NCBI GenBank assembly: GCA_027475525.1
Contig: JAMWFC010000119.1
Span: 1 to 64,000, forward strand
Length of the DNA stretch: 64,000 nucleotides
Reading direction: 5' to 3'
Source: Macrolepiota albuminosa
Taxonomy: Eukaryota > Basidiomycota > Agaricomycetes > Agaricales > Agaricaceae
A program made the position numbers and the translations under genes. This document shows positions 9,963 to 21,181 of the stretch, piece after piece. How positions within the stretch are numbered: position 1 is the stretch's first letter; every line of letters starts with the position of its first letter. The notes under the pieces are model-generated. The model searched no databases. It was not told the origin of the DNA and saw only the letters and a program-made list of their open reading frames with translations.

Positions 9963-10470
9963 TTGATGAGTGATAAATCTGCCACTCAAACTTCTCAAAT
10001 TTTTAAACCTTATCCTTCTTTCATTAACCCAACCATGTTGTCCCCTGCCAAGAGCCAGCCCCCCACCCCTGAGCCTTCTGCACTCCACCACCATTGTACT
10101 GCTGCAGTCTGTATTTCTTGTTTGCTGTCTCCTTCCCTGCCTCCTTGCATCACCTGCATTGCCACCACTCATGCCTGACCTGTCACCTCCTGACAGGGTG
10201 GGCTTCCCTTGTGTGAAGTCATGCACACTGCTGTTGAAAACCTTCCCATAGAGTCCTTGGTGCCCACCCATGCCTGGTGTCAGGCCACTGTGCCAGTGCA
10301 TCCATTCCTGTTCCTGTGTTTCCCTATTCAATCCCTGCCAGTGTAACTATTGTGCCCAACAGGACCAGCCATGCATGTTCCCCACCTATGAGGCCCATTC
10401 ATGTCAGAGAAGTGCCACTTGCAAGGCCTGCCAACACAAGCACTCACAGTGCTCATACCAGTCACTGTAG
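9963..10470 (+). pseudogene. Antisense Cys-rich gene of element G
   Basis: Lies on the strand opposite to element G, beside its 3' LTR. The first frame (9963-10178) is Pro/Ser-rich. An intron acceptor ...CCCTGCCAG at 10341 is followed at once by the first cysteine codon. The exon encodes CNYCAQQDQPC, a 15-residue linker, then CKACQHKHSQC, i.e. C-x2-C-x6-C-x15-C-x2-C-x6-C. The same spacing, the same linker length and the same intron position (just before the first Cys) are found in the antisense genes of A1 and A2. A stop follows at 10468 and the 3' end is lost at the junction with the ELP1 remnant. Cys spacing resembles a Zn2Cys6 cluster but the linker is longer than usual. Function is unknown. 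Confidence 0.6.
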
Positions 10471-10724
10471 GCTGCTGCCCTGGTTTTGCACAAAAACAGG
10501 TGGCCCTTCAAGTAGACCTACCAAGTGCTTAGGAGGACGGGGTGGGGTGGAGAGTGTTCATGACAGGGGCATGTCAGTGGAGGAGGTCTGGCCAGAATGA
10601 GAGAGGCTGGGGGAAGAGGACGGCGATGACGAGAATGAGGGGCCAGATGGAGAACCGCAGGCAAGGGGAGAACTCATTGGCCTTACAGTCAATGAAACAT
10701 CAGTGGAGGCAGTGACGGCAACAG

Positions 10725-13030
10725 TACCTTTCCACATCTTCAGCGCTGCGTCATACAAGTTACATGACTCCATATAAGCCATTGCTTCCTCGAAGTAATC
10801 AGTACCTGCCGAGGCTTGAGATAACACTCTCAGTTAAGGTACACAAAACCTACCCGCGAAGTTCAGGTTCTTCAAGGCGCTCTCGTAGCACTTCGAGTGA
10901 CCGTCTATCTTGAAGTGTTGATAATACTTTTCTAGAGCCCGAAGTTCGTGAAGGAAAGGAAGATACTCTCTGGGATCCTTTACAACAAAGATCAACCATC
11001 CATCCTCTCATTTTGAGACAAGTGTCTACGTACTTTCTGTGCATGCTGCACAACCACAACACCAAGGAAAAATCGTACATCCCAAGCGCCGTATTGAAAA
11101 GCCTATCCGCATCAACCAAAAAGATGATGTACTTGACTACGTCCTCAACAACTTCGGGATCAATTTCTGCTTAATTCGTAAGCCCCATCATGAGCGACGA
11201 CAAGATGAGATCTGACCTCGCAAACAGAGCATGAGGGACAACCCAGCCTCATTTTCGGGCGGCGTTTTGACGACGTATGCCATCAATATTGAGTTCCGCT
11301 TGAGGTCCTTTCTCTCTAGCTCTACTCTGACAGCATCACAGAGCTTGGCAATATTTTCCGTCGGCTCAAAGCCCTGGACATATGATAGTGAGGTTAAGAC
11401 CGAGCAGATGACAACAAACCGAGAAGACCCCACCCTAAACTGCTCAAGAACAGATTGATATGATCAACCTCGCTAATCTGTTCCACAAATGACGAAAATC
11501 GTTCCAAGAACTTGGCCTCGTCATGTTCAACGAGAACGTTAAGATCAATGCGGTGCTTTCGACATGCAAAGAACGCTTTGCAGTAATCACCGCTGTTCAT
11601 TCGTATAGTCAAAAATGAATTATAAATCAGATGGCGGGCAAAAAGAAAAGTTCATCCACCTACGCGTCAATATCCTGCTTGACAACTTCCATAACCAGCG
11701 GACGCGGGTTATCGTTTCTAAATTGCCCCTGGGCATCTGCAGAACAAGCGCCATAGCGCTGGGCACGGCAACGACAATCCTCGAACCGCGTTCAACACGG
11801 CGGGTCTCCCACTCCGTCTTCTCTTGCTTCATCTCCGCAGCCTGAGATGCCACCAGGAGGCCACTCAAACTCGTCACAGGGACGAAACGAGCATCATGCG
11901 CGGTTGTAGCAAACGATGAGACGAGGAGAGTGAGGTTTTGACATTGGAGGCAGGACGTTCTCGATTCGGAAGGGTGTCAGAAGGATTTTACCTACAAAGC
12001 CAGTCAACAAAATCTTTCGAATGAATAGATAGCAGCACGGGTGCTTACATCCATCGAAGACGGTAACTGCGCCTGAGTCTATCGGGGGCTCAGAGGGCGA
12101 TATGAAAGTGTCCCATACATATTTTCGTTGAAAGAAGGCAGCTGTATGGACAGTATTAGGGCACGATCACTCGAGTGAATCAGGAGTACTTTTGGTGGTT
12201 AGTATGAGGTGAAAAGCTTGTTCTGGATGCCAGGAGACCGAGGTGAATCGTCCAACTTGTCCATCAACAGCAGGAGTTTCAATCTCTTCAAGTGGAATAG
12301 ACGTTAGTTAGGTGTCCAGAGAGATAGCCAGAGGTTACAAGAAGCACAAGTAAAAATTGCCCATGGTCCAGAGTTGTACTTGAGAGGGAGATATTAGTGT
12401 ATGCATCGTTAATTCTTAGAAGTGGAAACTGTACCAACATCTCCTTCGTCCCTCTCTACCCAGACCGCAAGAACATTCGAATCCGAACTCCAGCTCAACT
12501 CCCTTACGCGATACCCCCACTTGCCAACCTCCTTTCCCTTCCCAGCTACATCCACAGCTCTAATCCCAAACTCCCCATGCCTCAACCCATTCCTCTCAAA
12601 AAACACCACATTGTGATGCCCCTCCGTCCCGGCACCACCACCTTCAAACCCAAATTGCTGCGTCCCAGCAATCAAATTCCCAGACGGACGCCATGCAAGC
12701 GTGTGTTCGAGGTCACGGACAGACTCCGAGGTGGACTGGAGTTTTCCATCGCGGTCGTATACACGCAACGTCCGCTTGCGCATGGAGTTGGTAGGAGAAG
12801 GCGGGGAAAGGGCAGAGACGACGACGAAGGATCCGTCGCCACGCCAACTTATACGTGGGGCGAGGTCGTCGTCTGGGCTTGAGCCGACCAGTGTTTTAGT
12901 GGGTGTTTAACCGGCGGCTTTACCCAGAGAACCGTGGAACTGGGTTTGCTTCGAGCCCCAGCCGACGTTGATGGGAGCATCTGTAGCACTGGTTAGACGG
13001 TGGTAATGGGGAAGCGAAATGGCGCACCTT
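10725..13030 (-). pseudogene. ELP1: Elongator complex subunit 1 (ELP1/IKI3), truncated pseudogene
   Basis: Several exons match ELP1, the scaffold of Elongator, which makes wobble-uridine modifications in tRNA. The first WD40 propeller appears at 12.4-13.0 kb (NVGWGSKQTQFHGSLGK, LAWRPSGNLIAGTQ, VVFFERNGLRHGEF). The propeller/helical junction is at 11.6-11.9 kb (RIVVAVPSAMALVLQMPRG) and the TPR-like part follows (VDHINLFLSSLG, FNTALGMYDFSLVL, EYLPFLHELRALEKYYQ, YFEEAMAYMESCNLYDAAL). Introns are recognisable, for example 10978-11033. Damage is clear: an in-frame TAA at ~12906, loss of most of the second propeller (about 1.3 kb expected, ~0.5 kb present), a 1-nt loss near 11055 between FSLVL and VVQHAQK, and missing N and C termini. 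The 3' end is cut off by element G. A functional copy must exist elsewhere. Confidence 0.85.
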
Positions 13031-13606
13031 CGCCGAGTGTGTGAAGGGATGGTACATGAATTCTCATTGACAGTGAGGATGAGGGAGGGTACGGAGCTTG
13101 GACGGCTCAAGGAACGAGTCGAGCATCAGTGGACGCAGGAGCCTTCTGGCGGGCTGGGAAGTGAACAAGGCAATAGTCAACAGTCAAGCTAGTCAAGAGT
13201 TATTTGGGAGCACGCCACTTGAGGCGGGGGATGTATTTATAAATGAAACAGGAACAGGGACTGGTAAGTGTTATGGAATATAGGCAAGTAAGTAGTATGT
13301 TTGCATTGCCTTCAGTTTGCTCTTGTCTTCATCCTCCGTGTTTTCCTTCCGTGTCGTCTACGCTCAACAAAAACCCCATGGATGGCGTACACTACCTGTT
13401 CTTCTGCCGCTCAGAATATCAGGGATGACCCGGTGTCAATGTGATCAAAGCAAAGAATGATAAATATGAAGACCCTACCTTATTTGTCTTTCGTTTCCTC
13501 CCTTCGATACACAGCCAACTGATTCGTAAATCATTATCAATCCATAATCATCATTTGATTCGATTCGTGGACGAACGGCCACGTATAACCATCTTTCCTA
13601 CTCACA
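13031..13606. other. Intergenic region between ELP1 remnant and DUF6535 gene
   Basis: No domain is recognised on either strand. The two neighbouring genes diverge from here, so it should hold the promoter of the plus-strand gene starting at 13607. No clear TATA box is seen, which is usual for such fungi. Confidence 0.4.
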
Positions 13607-15760
13607 ATGGCTAACCTCTTGCATGGATCGCGCCATACGACCTTCGGCGTCCATAACTTGGGTACTGTCGCGGACTTGTTGTGAAATGACATCCATTCAC
13701 CCTATGGCTCCCAGGTGGTCGTAATTATGATTACACAGAGATGTACAGCCCTGACAAACCCGGAGAAGAAGCAAAAGAAAATGCACGAGTGTGGTATGTA
13801 TATCTTGACGAAGCAGAGAGTCACGATGCGGACATGATTGAAGGCTATCGGAGCATCCTTGATAGTCTCCTTGTTTTTGTGGGTATTGATGACATACATT
13901 CCGAGATGTCTTCCTAATTCCAATGCAGGCTGCACTCTTCTCGGCAGTTGTAACGACGTTTGTCGCTCAAACATCCCAAGCGCTTCAACCAGATAACGCA
14001 CAGATTACCGTATCCCTACTTGTTGAAAACAACCAATTATTGAGAGCCGCCGGGAATAGAACGAGAATAGATGCTGTTCCTGCAGCATCTCTGGGTCCCG
14101 AAAGCCAGACGCACACTTCCATAGATGTATGGGTGAATGGACTCTTTTTCACCAGCCTTGCTCTCTCGCTATCAACTGCCCTCCTGTCTGTCCTAGCCAA
14201 ACAATGGATCCAAGTTTGTACACTCCCTTTATCTTGGTTTTTCAGCCATCTCATGCAGGTGAATAGGCATATACCGTAATCGTCCCTGGGAGTGCCAGAA
14301 CCCGTGCTTTAATCCGCCAATTCCGCTTTGGTGGACTTGTGAAATATAAGCTCGGCGACATCATTCAGAGTCTTCCATTGATCCTACATTGCTCAGTTGC
14401 AATCTTTCTCATTGGACTAGCTCTCTATGTTTCACAATTGTCCCGTCCAATATCTGGAATCGTTTCTGTGATCACTGCTCTCACGTTTCTCTTCTACTTT
14501 GGATCCTCCATGATTCCTGCCTTGGACATTGCTTGTCCTTACCGCATCCCCTTCGTCTTCTATTCAACGAAATTTCTATTGGATGCTGTATATATTACAG
14601 GGTACGCATGCCGGAATCTCTTGGATATACTTCTCTACTTGCAGCCATGGCATTCGTGGCGACCACAAAGGTTGCCATGGTATTCGTGGCGACCACTATG
14701 GTTCCCAAGGCAGTCTTTGAAAATAACAGAGCACAATGCAGTGTTTCAGAGATCGTTTTTTCATCTTCTCCTTCACAACTCCTTGAATTGGGCTTTCAAC
14801 CACTCATCTAACCCCTTTGTCAAAGAAATTGTCGTTGAGGGGACTTGTGGCTTGCTTGATGAATGGTCTTCACATGCAAGATGGTATTCAAACCATTCTA
14901 TCAATGAATATCTTAACCCAAGCTCAGGAACTAGTTATTTTCTCTCTGCAATCAAACATTGTTTATCAAGGTTGCTTGTTATGTATTCAGCATCTTCCAT
15001 GGAGGACGAGATTGGAAAAAGCAACAAATATGGCCAACTGATTGAAACTTTCATAAAGGCCTTTAGTCTTGAGACTCTGCTGGACGAGCCTACTGCTGGT
15101 TTCAAGGACTGGCAACAACAGATAAGGGCTGCACTGTATGGTCTTTATGATGTGGCACTCAGAGACAGGCATAGGGTCCTATCTCGGTGGCTTCTGGATT
15201 TGGGTGGTCCCAACCTATTTCGATCTGGCAGTCAATGGAGCATGGAGCTCTTGTCCTCATGTGCATATCATGGGGATGCAGAAGACTTGCGTGAATTGGT
15301 GCATAGAGGAATTGACCTCAATTGTATTGGTCGGACCGCTTTGCATTTTGCAGCTGAGGCAGGCAATCTGCATATGGTCATTGCCCTTATTGAACAAAAG
15401 CCAGCTCTGATCTCTGTGCAGGAGTCAAACCTCTCATTGCCAGTGCTTGAAATTGCCATTCAAAACTACTCGCAGAACTCCCATACAATGGTGACATACC
15501 TTTTGGATCATGGTGCTCAGTCATCCAGTCACGATATCCTCTACATTGCATTGACAGAATATAAATTCTACACGGGCCTGGAAAAGGTGAAGCTTTTGCT
15601 TGACTGCGGATGGGATAGAACGGTCAAGGATGCTGGAGGAAAAACATTGCTTGACATTGCATGCAGGGAAGGCAATGACACACTTGTTGAGTACTTGAAA
15701 CATTACCAGACTGTCAGGCTCACCCCATATGAAATGACATCTCACATTGTGACACCATAA
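13607..15760 (+). CDS. DUF6535 membrane protein with C-terminal ankyrin repeats
   Basis: The only intact host gene. Splicing gives 13607-13661, 13715-13878, 13929-14213 and 14267-15760; phases agree at every junction and yield 665 residues. Introns are 50-53 nt with GT-AG borders. The N-terminal DUF6535 block includes RVWYVYLDEAESHD (residues ~35-50), ALFSAVVTTFVAQTSQ (75-90) and DVWVNGLFFTSLALSLS followed by VLAKQW (~140-168). Three hydrophobic segments follow the DUF6535 pattern (about 148-165, 205-225, 232-252). The C-terminal third has ankyrin-like repeats, e.g. GRTALHFAAEAGNLHMV (~525) and GKTLLDIACREGND (~635). DUF6535 is a fungal domain of unknown function; ankyrin repeats suggest protein binding on the cytosolic side. 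The start is the first ATG giving the GGRNYDYTEMY region after intron 1. Confidence 0.8.
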
Positions 15761-16285
15761 TCTCTGCATTCTAACCATAGAACTCTATTTGATATATGCA
15801 TATATGTGATTTTTATGCCCAGTATACAACACAGATACAATGATACTGGAAATATTTATATATGCCATGTACCTGCTATAAGGAGCAAGGAGTACCATCT
15901 GAAGAGAGGAGAGAGACTTGCAGAGATAATAAAGAGATGGAAGCATTGCCAAGCTTGCAACCATGACATTGCAATGAAAAACATGGATTTAACAATACTA
16001 TAGACATGTTCAAGCATCTAAATGAAGCTTAGATAGCAAAAAATAATCAATTATGGGCTTTGCAGAAAAGCATGACACATACTTCATGCATAAATGTGTT
16101 TTGAGTCCAAGATGCCAGAGTGTAACCATTGGTTATGAGCTAGAACTGTCTTGTGTGGATCACACAGTGCTAAATCAGACTGCTGTATTGGATTTGACTA
16201 GTACTAGAGTGCATACAAGATGTTGTTTTATGTGATAATCTACTGTGTGCTAATAGCATCATTGACACATGACAATCTATTATGT
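15761..16285 (-). repeat. Probable 3' LTR region of element C
   Basis: No gene is visible. On the minus strand a PPT-like ATTGGGGGGT (rc of 16286-16296) lies between ORF3 of element C and this AT-rich stretch, as in elements B and E, so an LTR should start here. The sequence is too diverged from the LTR of B/E for me to place its far end. Confidence 0.35.
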
Positions 16286-16612
16286 ACCCCCCAATAAGAC
16301 TGAATACTTGGTCTTAGGTGAGAGGTGGCTCTTGTAATATGCACAAAAGTGCATGATATCAGGTGATAATGCACACTGCATAGCTGTAGGAAGTTAGTAG
16401 TACTGTCAATGGCAGTAGTGTCAAGTAACAGGTGTTACACTGAGTCTTACTACCTCTTAGTGCACAAATGCACATACCAGCCCAACAGCAAGAAAGCAAG
16501 ATAAAATTAAAAATAAGACATCTGTCTGCTGTAAATACATGCTACCCTGGAATGCATGTCAGCCTGAGAATGTTGAGTTTGCATTCAGATTTACCATACA
16601 ATAATAAAGGGT
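16286..16612. other. Polypurine tract and 3' untranslated part of element C
   Basis: Contains the C-run ACCCCCCAATAAGAC at 16285-16299 (PPT on the minus strand; compare ACCCCCCAATTAGAC at element B). The rest is noncoding AT-rich DNA with many TGCAC/GTGCA short repeats. Confidence 0.45.
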
Positions 16613-19600
16613 CTATGACCCGTCCAATGAGGCTCCTGTGACCACACCTGTCTCTGTCACCATTGACTCCTTCTCTGGTGTGACATTAATCATGGGAGGG
16701 GGAGGCACTGATTCCATCCTCAGTGGGGTAGTTGACCTCTCAACTGCAGACAAATCTACCACCATAGGCTCAGTTAGTGCAACGTTAATTGCTGAGGTAA
16801 TGGTGGGTAGCATACCATGTGCTGACATGCGTTTTAGGAGAGTGATCTAGTTAGAGTCCATGCCAATGAGGTAGTAGAGGCCCTCAGCCTCAGGGTTGAT
16901 TGGAAGAATACTCTCCTTGTCATGCTTGAACATAAGACAATAATAATTGTCTTCAGTTATCTCCTGCCATCCATCCCATTGGGGGACTGCAGGTAGGGTG
17001 CCATACATGGCAAAGCACTTCATGCACTCATTGTCAATCTGCTTAAAGATGTCCATAGACATTGTTGGAACATGGAACTGCTGTTCTAGGAAGACCACAC
17101 CATAGGTATACGTGTGATCCACCCAATCCAGCAGAATTTGGTTGTGCAACAAGATGCATAGTGCATCATCATCAGAAAAGTTATGTGCCTGCTCATCTGG
17201 CACATGAACTTGTTGGATCTCAAGCTGAGGCCCACATTGGGGCTCAAAGAGTTGCTTGGGAAACATGGCATTATATGAGGCAATTGCCTGACAATACAGT
17301 CTCAGATAGGCTATGACAAGAGTCATGCACCTAACAATCACGGGTTTGGCTGTGCTATTTGTGCAGAGAGCTTGACACAACATGAACCTGAAGAGAGTTT
17401 GCCAGTGCATGTGGTATGCATGATCAACTGCAATGCCCTGATATGTGTTTTCCAGCCTGGGGCAACTAAAGACCAGTGCGTATTGAGCAAGCTGGTCCAG
17501 GTCAAATAGTATGGCTGGGTCAGGTGTATGCATTATGTGCAGCGCAGTAGATCCATCTTCTTTTGTGTGCAGAAAGCACCCCAGAATGTGTCATCGCTCC
17601 ACATGAGCAAGGTCATTAGGACCCTGCATTGGGTTGATGAGGTCTTGGTACTATGGCTCCATCATTAAGAGCCACATAGTTCTGTCATGCAGAGCCTCAA
17701 CTGTTTGCTAGATGACTGTTGCAATGCAGGATGTGCACATTCATATAATACTTGTAGAGCTGGTCCAGCTCTAAAGAAGTGTGGGGAAGACCACAAGGAG
17801 CATGCTTGTACACAATTGTATGGGATATGGGCATGGCTGACCAGAGGCAAACTCATACAATGCTGCTCTGTTAGTGTTAGCTCCTATCAATGCTGTCTGT
17901 ATTCATGAGATACAAATAATAGGTGCAGTGGCTGAGTGCTTCTCTAAAGCACAAGTTCATCTGCTTGATATTGAGTGGGCCCCACACTTTCACCCCCAAA
18001 CCATTGGAGATTTTCCCTGAGAAATCATCCTCAGCCTGATATTGAAGGGCCTGCAGTTCCTTGGTGCAATTCACCTTATTTTTAGCAATGCACTTATTGC
18101 GCAGTACTTGTTGGAATTGGTCTGCCACCAATTCCCCTTTCTCACCCTCCTTCTCCTGATCCAAGCATAGTCACTCTCATCAGACAAGGAGACAACTGGC
18201 ACCTTGTCTTTTCCAGGCATGGGCTTGTTCCTTGAGGTTGCCATCAGACCATCATATTGCTCTGGCGTGCATGGGTTGGGAGTCACAACAACCACAGAAT
18301 AGTTTGCTGGTAGTGCTGGCATTGAGACAGGTAACATAAATAACATTTGAGCTTTTCCAGCTGATTCAGAGATGCCAGCCAGAAAGACTATCACCTCCAA
18401 TTTAGACATGTCAAGCAGCGGTTTATGACTGCAACACTAATGGGATGGCCCTGGCTTGGCCAGAGCAGACAACATAAATGATGGCTGAGCCACTGGAGGG
18501 GCAGGTGCATTTTGTGCCAGAGTTCTCCCTCTAGGCTCAGTGCAAGGGATGTTTTGAATAGCCACCTGTCAGGAGACTCCTCATTTCTGCCTTTTCTCAC
18601 TCCTTATCTCTTCACTCTCCCTTCATTTATTTTCTTATTTCTTCTGACATTATTTCATTTTACTGTTTCTATTCTTTCAACACTATCTGTTAGTACTACT
18701 CTCAGCCCTTGAGGTGCTCTGGTTCTTTAGCTACTATTCATACAAGTGTGGGCCCTTCAGCACCGCTTCTAGACTGCTTATATAAGCCGGAGTTTGCCTT
18801 TCTGACTTCTAAAGTCCGGAGTTTTCCTGCCTTGTTTGCACAGTTGTTTGGTTAGTTAATTTTTGAGTTTTTAAGGTTTTGTTGTATTGTACAGCTGTTT
18901 TCCACACTTCAGAAGCCCCAGAAGCGTCCAACCTGGCATAGGGAATCCCTAGACTTGTTCTCTTTGGATCTCTCTCTGCCAGGTGAGTAGTTATTATGAT
19001 ATTGTCAGTACATACTCTAATACACTTTGGATCTCCCTCTGCCAGCTGTGTGACTGAGCTACAGCCTCTAGAGGTTGCCCTTACACCACCCTTGGCACTG
19101 CAGTGACAGGTTTGGACTCCATAGGTAGAGCCCAAGATGGTGTGGTTTCCCGCTGATCCAGAGACAGCTTAGCCAGAGGCTCACTGACTGTGGCCAGTGA
19201 CTCTGACAGGGCTTTAGAGGTCACAGCAGGCAACCATGACAATGAGGCAATGGGCTGAGTAGGCTGCTCAGAGCATGCTGGTCATGCTGCCATTGGCACT
19301 CTTGCCCATGGAGGTTTGACCAGTCAAATGGGCTGATATCTAGCCCTCTTGACCTTGGTGGTTGGTTCCTCAAACATTGACACTTTGTGCTTGGACACGT
19401 GGTTGATTTGCTCCATTGCTGACACTGCCTCTTCATCAGCTTGATCTGGTCAAGCAATCCCACAATCACAACAACAGCCAAACCATCCTGCAGAAAGAAT
19501 GCAGTTGCAGGAACTGGCTGTCTTGCTGCTTCCAGTCAGTGGAGGAGTGCATCTGGCACTACCAATTTCTGTGCTTGTGGTGCAGGTTCCACATATAGTT

Positions 19601-19915
19601 TGGCCATGGGCCAATGTGCCCATGGCACAGATGGCAGTCCCATTACTGCACCTGCATATGTCAGTATTGATGCCAGCAGACATGCTGGTGGTACCTGATA
19701 GTAGTGCTCTTGGCATGTGCTGTCTTTCAGGTGCTCATAGCACCCCTCATTGTCTACCTCCATCTCTTGCGAGTAGAGGGGTGTCTGGTATGGAAGTGGT
19801 TCCACATGGCCTGAGTAGGCCACACCTGCTGTCTGATATTGGCTGCCTGCCAGATATGGCAGCTGCCTCTGGTAGTCTGGTTGATACAGATAATTTTGCA
19901 TGTTAGAGGGTCTCC
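16613..19915 (-). pseudogene. ORF3 of element C (interrupted by a solo LTR)
   Basis: Minus-strand copy of the extra 3' gene. The N-terminal part (19536-19901) starts MQNYLYQPDYQ and is Gln/Tyr/Pro-rich, like the Gln/Pro-rich N terminus in element B. The best C-terminal frame is 16847-17533 (228 residues) with LFRFMLCQALC, CILLHNQILLDWVDHTYTYGV and PQWDGWQEI, matching ORF3 of B and E. An in-frame TAG at 16847 separates it from a further 71-residue tail ending at 16613. The middle is frameshifted and contains a 519-bp family D solo LTR. It lies after the chromodomain and before the PPT, so the order agrees with element B. Function is unknown. Confidence 0.6.
18567..19085 (-). repeat. Solo LTR, family D (minus orientation)
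   Basis: 519 bp, TGTCAGGAGAC...GCCCTTACA in plus coordinates. It is flanked by perfect 5-bp duplications CCACC (18562-18566 and 19086-19090). It is homologous in inverse orientation to 63282-63799. It contains a TATA-like GCTTATATAAGC. No internal genes are present, so it is the product of LTR-LTR recombination. Confidence 0.9.
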
Positions 19916-20136
19916 CTTCTCCATCAGAGCCTTGCAGGCTCTGATTACTTTTACTAAGCCCTCAATAAGCCATTACTCAGGACATGTCAGCTATGTGTAT
20001 TGGGACTTGGGAGGAGAAAAGAGAAAAAAAAATCTTCTAACTTTGCCAGTGGTATAAACAACTATAAACAAGAGCCACCTGATTACTTACCAGCTATCAG
20101 AGTGGACTTCATCCACATTTCACCACCTCACATGCT

Positions 20137-20307
20137 CTATGCATATTTTGCTAGCTGTTGAGGGTATTTCACACCCTGCAGCTCAAGGTACCGGTCTAGT
20201 GCTGCAAGGTCTTTTTAGCTGACTAGAGGCTCCCAGGTGGTATCACCTATGCTTCATCTCACCTCAAATTTGAGGTGTCCATCTAGTGTCCACCTATGAC
20301 CTATGAG
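20137..20307 (-). pseudogene. Chromodomain end of pol, element C
   Basis: The minus-strand frame reads DGHLKFEVR, GDTTWEPL, LAALDRYLELQGV and QQLAKYA then stop. It is separated from its own integrase (42344 onward) by the A1 insertion. Joining the two across the GTCAT duplication restores the order DDQE..FLDD-LIGHR seen in element F. Stops interrupt it, so it is dead. Confidence 0.75.
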
Positions 20308-20312
20308 GTCAT

Positions 20313-21148
20313 TGTCACGACCCCTCCCCTCCGGGCCCACCCTGGGACACCCCCGGAACACCCTCCGGGACCCTCCCTCCGACCCCACAGAACACACCCC
20401 GCCATCATGACCACTGACACCGCTATCATGCGCATCAAGGACTGCCATCAGCCGCCGCCAGCCCTGATCAACAATTGGATCACGTGACTCATTCCCAGCC
20501 ATCACACATCACACATCACAACTCCCTCCATGCCAATTGATCACGCGCCCCACACACGCGATCCAGGTATACAGTCCCTGCCCGCTACTCAATGACTCCC
20601 GGAACCCATCCCAGACACCCCGGAACCCCGAGACCCGGTCCCGTAGTACTTATAGCATAGTTCCCTGTTGTATTCGTTAGTCTTGATATTACACTGCTTA
20701 CACTGTTTTCATTTGGTTACTTGAATTGTTGCGTGCCCTCTATTTGACTGGTACACATTGACTGGCACGCTTGACTGGCACGCTTGGATAATCGCATGCC
20801 CTAAGACTGGTACGCACTTCGCGACTTTAATTTACTAACTTGGTCTCGTCTTAGAACCTCCGGTTCACGACTCAACCCCCACCCGAACTCCCCAGCTACC
20901 TACCTAATTTACTAACTTGGTCTCGTCTTAGAACCTCCGGTTCACGACTCAACCCCCACCCGAACTCCCCAGCTACCTACCTCCCAAAACCCCTCGACCA
21001 AGTCCCCTCTCCCGGGACTCCCCTGTCCACGTCTTGAACCCCAGAGTTCAAGCCCTGGAGTTCCAGACACCCGAGTATCCGTGGGTCAAGTCCGCATTGT
21101 AAGGGTGATTGCTTTCCTGGAAAGCCCCCAACTCAGCAAAACCTGACA
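20313..21148 (+). repeat. 5' LTR of A1
   Basis: 836 bp, TGTCACGACC...AACCTGACA with 5-bp inverted ends TGTCA/TGACA. It includes a direct 77-bp duplication (20829-20905 and 20906-20982). Without it the LTR would be ~759 bp, like the solo copy at 26072-26822 (751 bp). Confidence 0.9.
20651..20691 (+). promoter_or_regulatory. TATA-like box and inferred RNA start in the A1 LTR
   Basis: TATAGCAT at 20651 lies 28 nt before AGTCTTGATATTA (20679-20691). That 13-mer is the exact reverse complement of the primer-binding site at 21149-21161. If the transcript starts at 20679, its 5' end can fold back and prime reverse transcription. The start is inferred from this spacing. Confidence 0.65.
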
Positions 21149-21161
21149 TAATATCAAGACT
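21149..21161 (+). other. Primer-binding site (self-priming type)
   Basis: TAATATCAAGACT begins at the first base after the LTR. It does not end in the TGG expected for a tRNA 3' end, but is perfectly complementary to 20679-20691 in the LTR. The same site is at 51229-51241 (A3) and 36219-36231 (A2, minus strand). Confidence 0.75.
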
Positions 21162-21181
21162 CCCTCCTTACACCGTTCTTG

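Noticed and set aside
14389..14811. 140-codon alternative frame inside the DUF6535 gene
   Set aside because: It overlaps the true frame, which continues open for 498 codons in exon 4 with family motifs.
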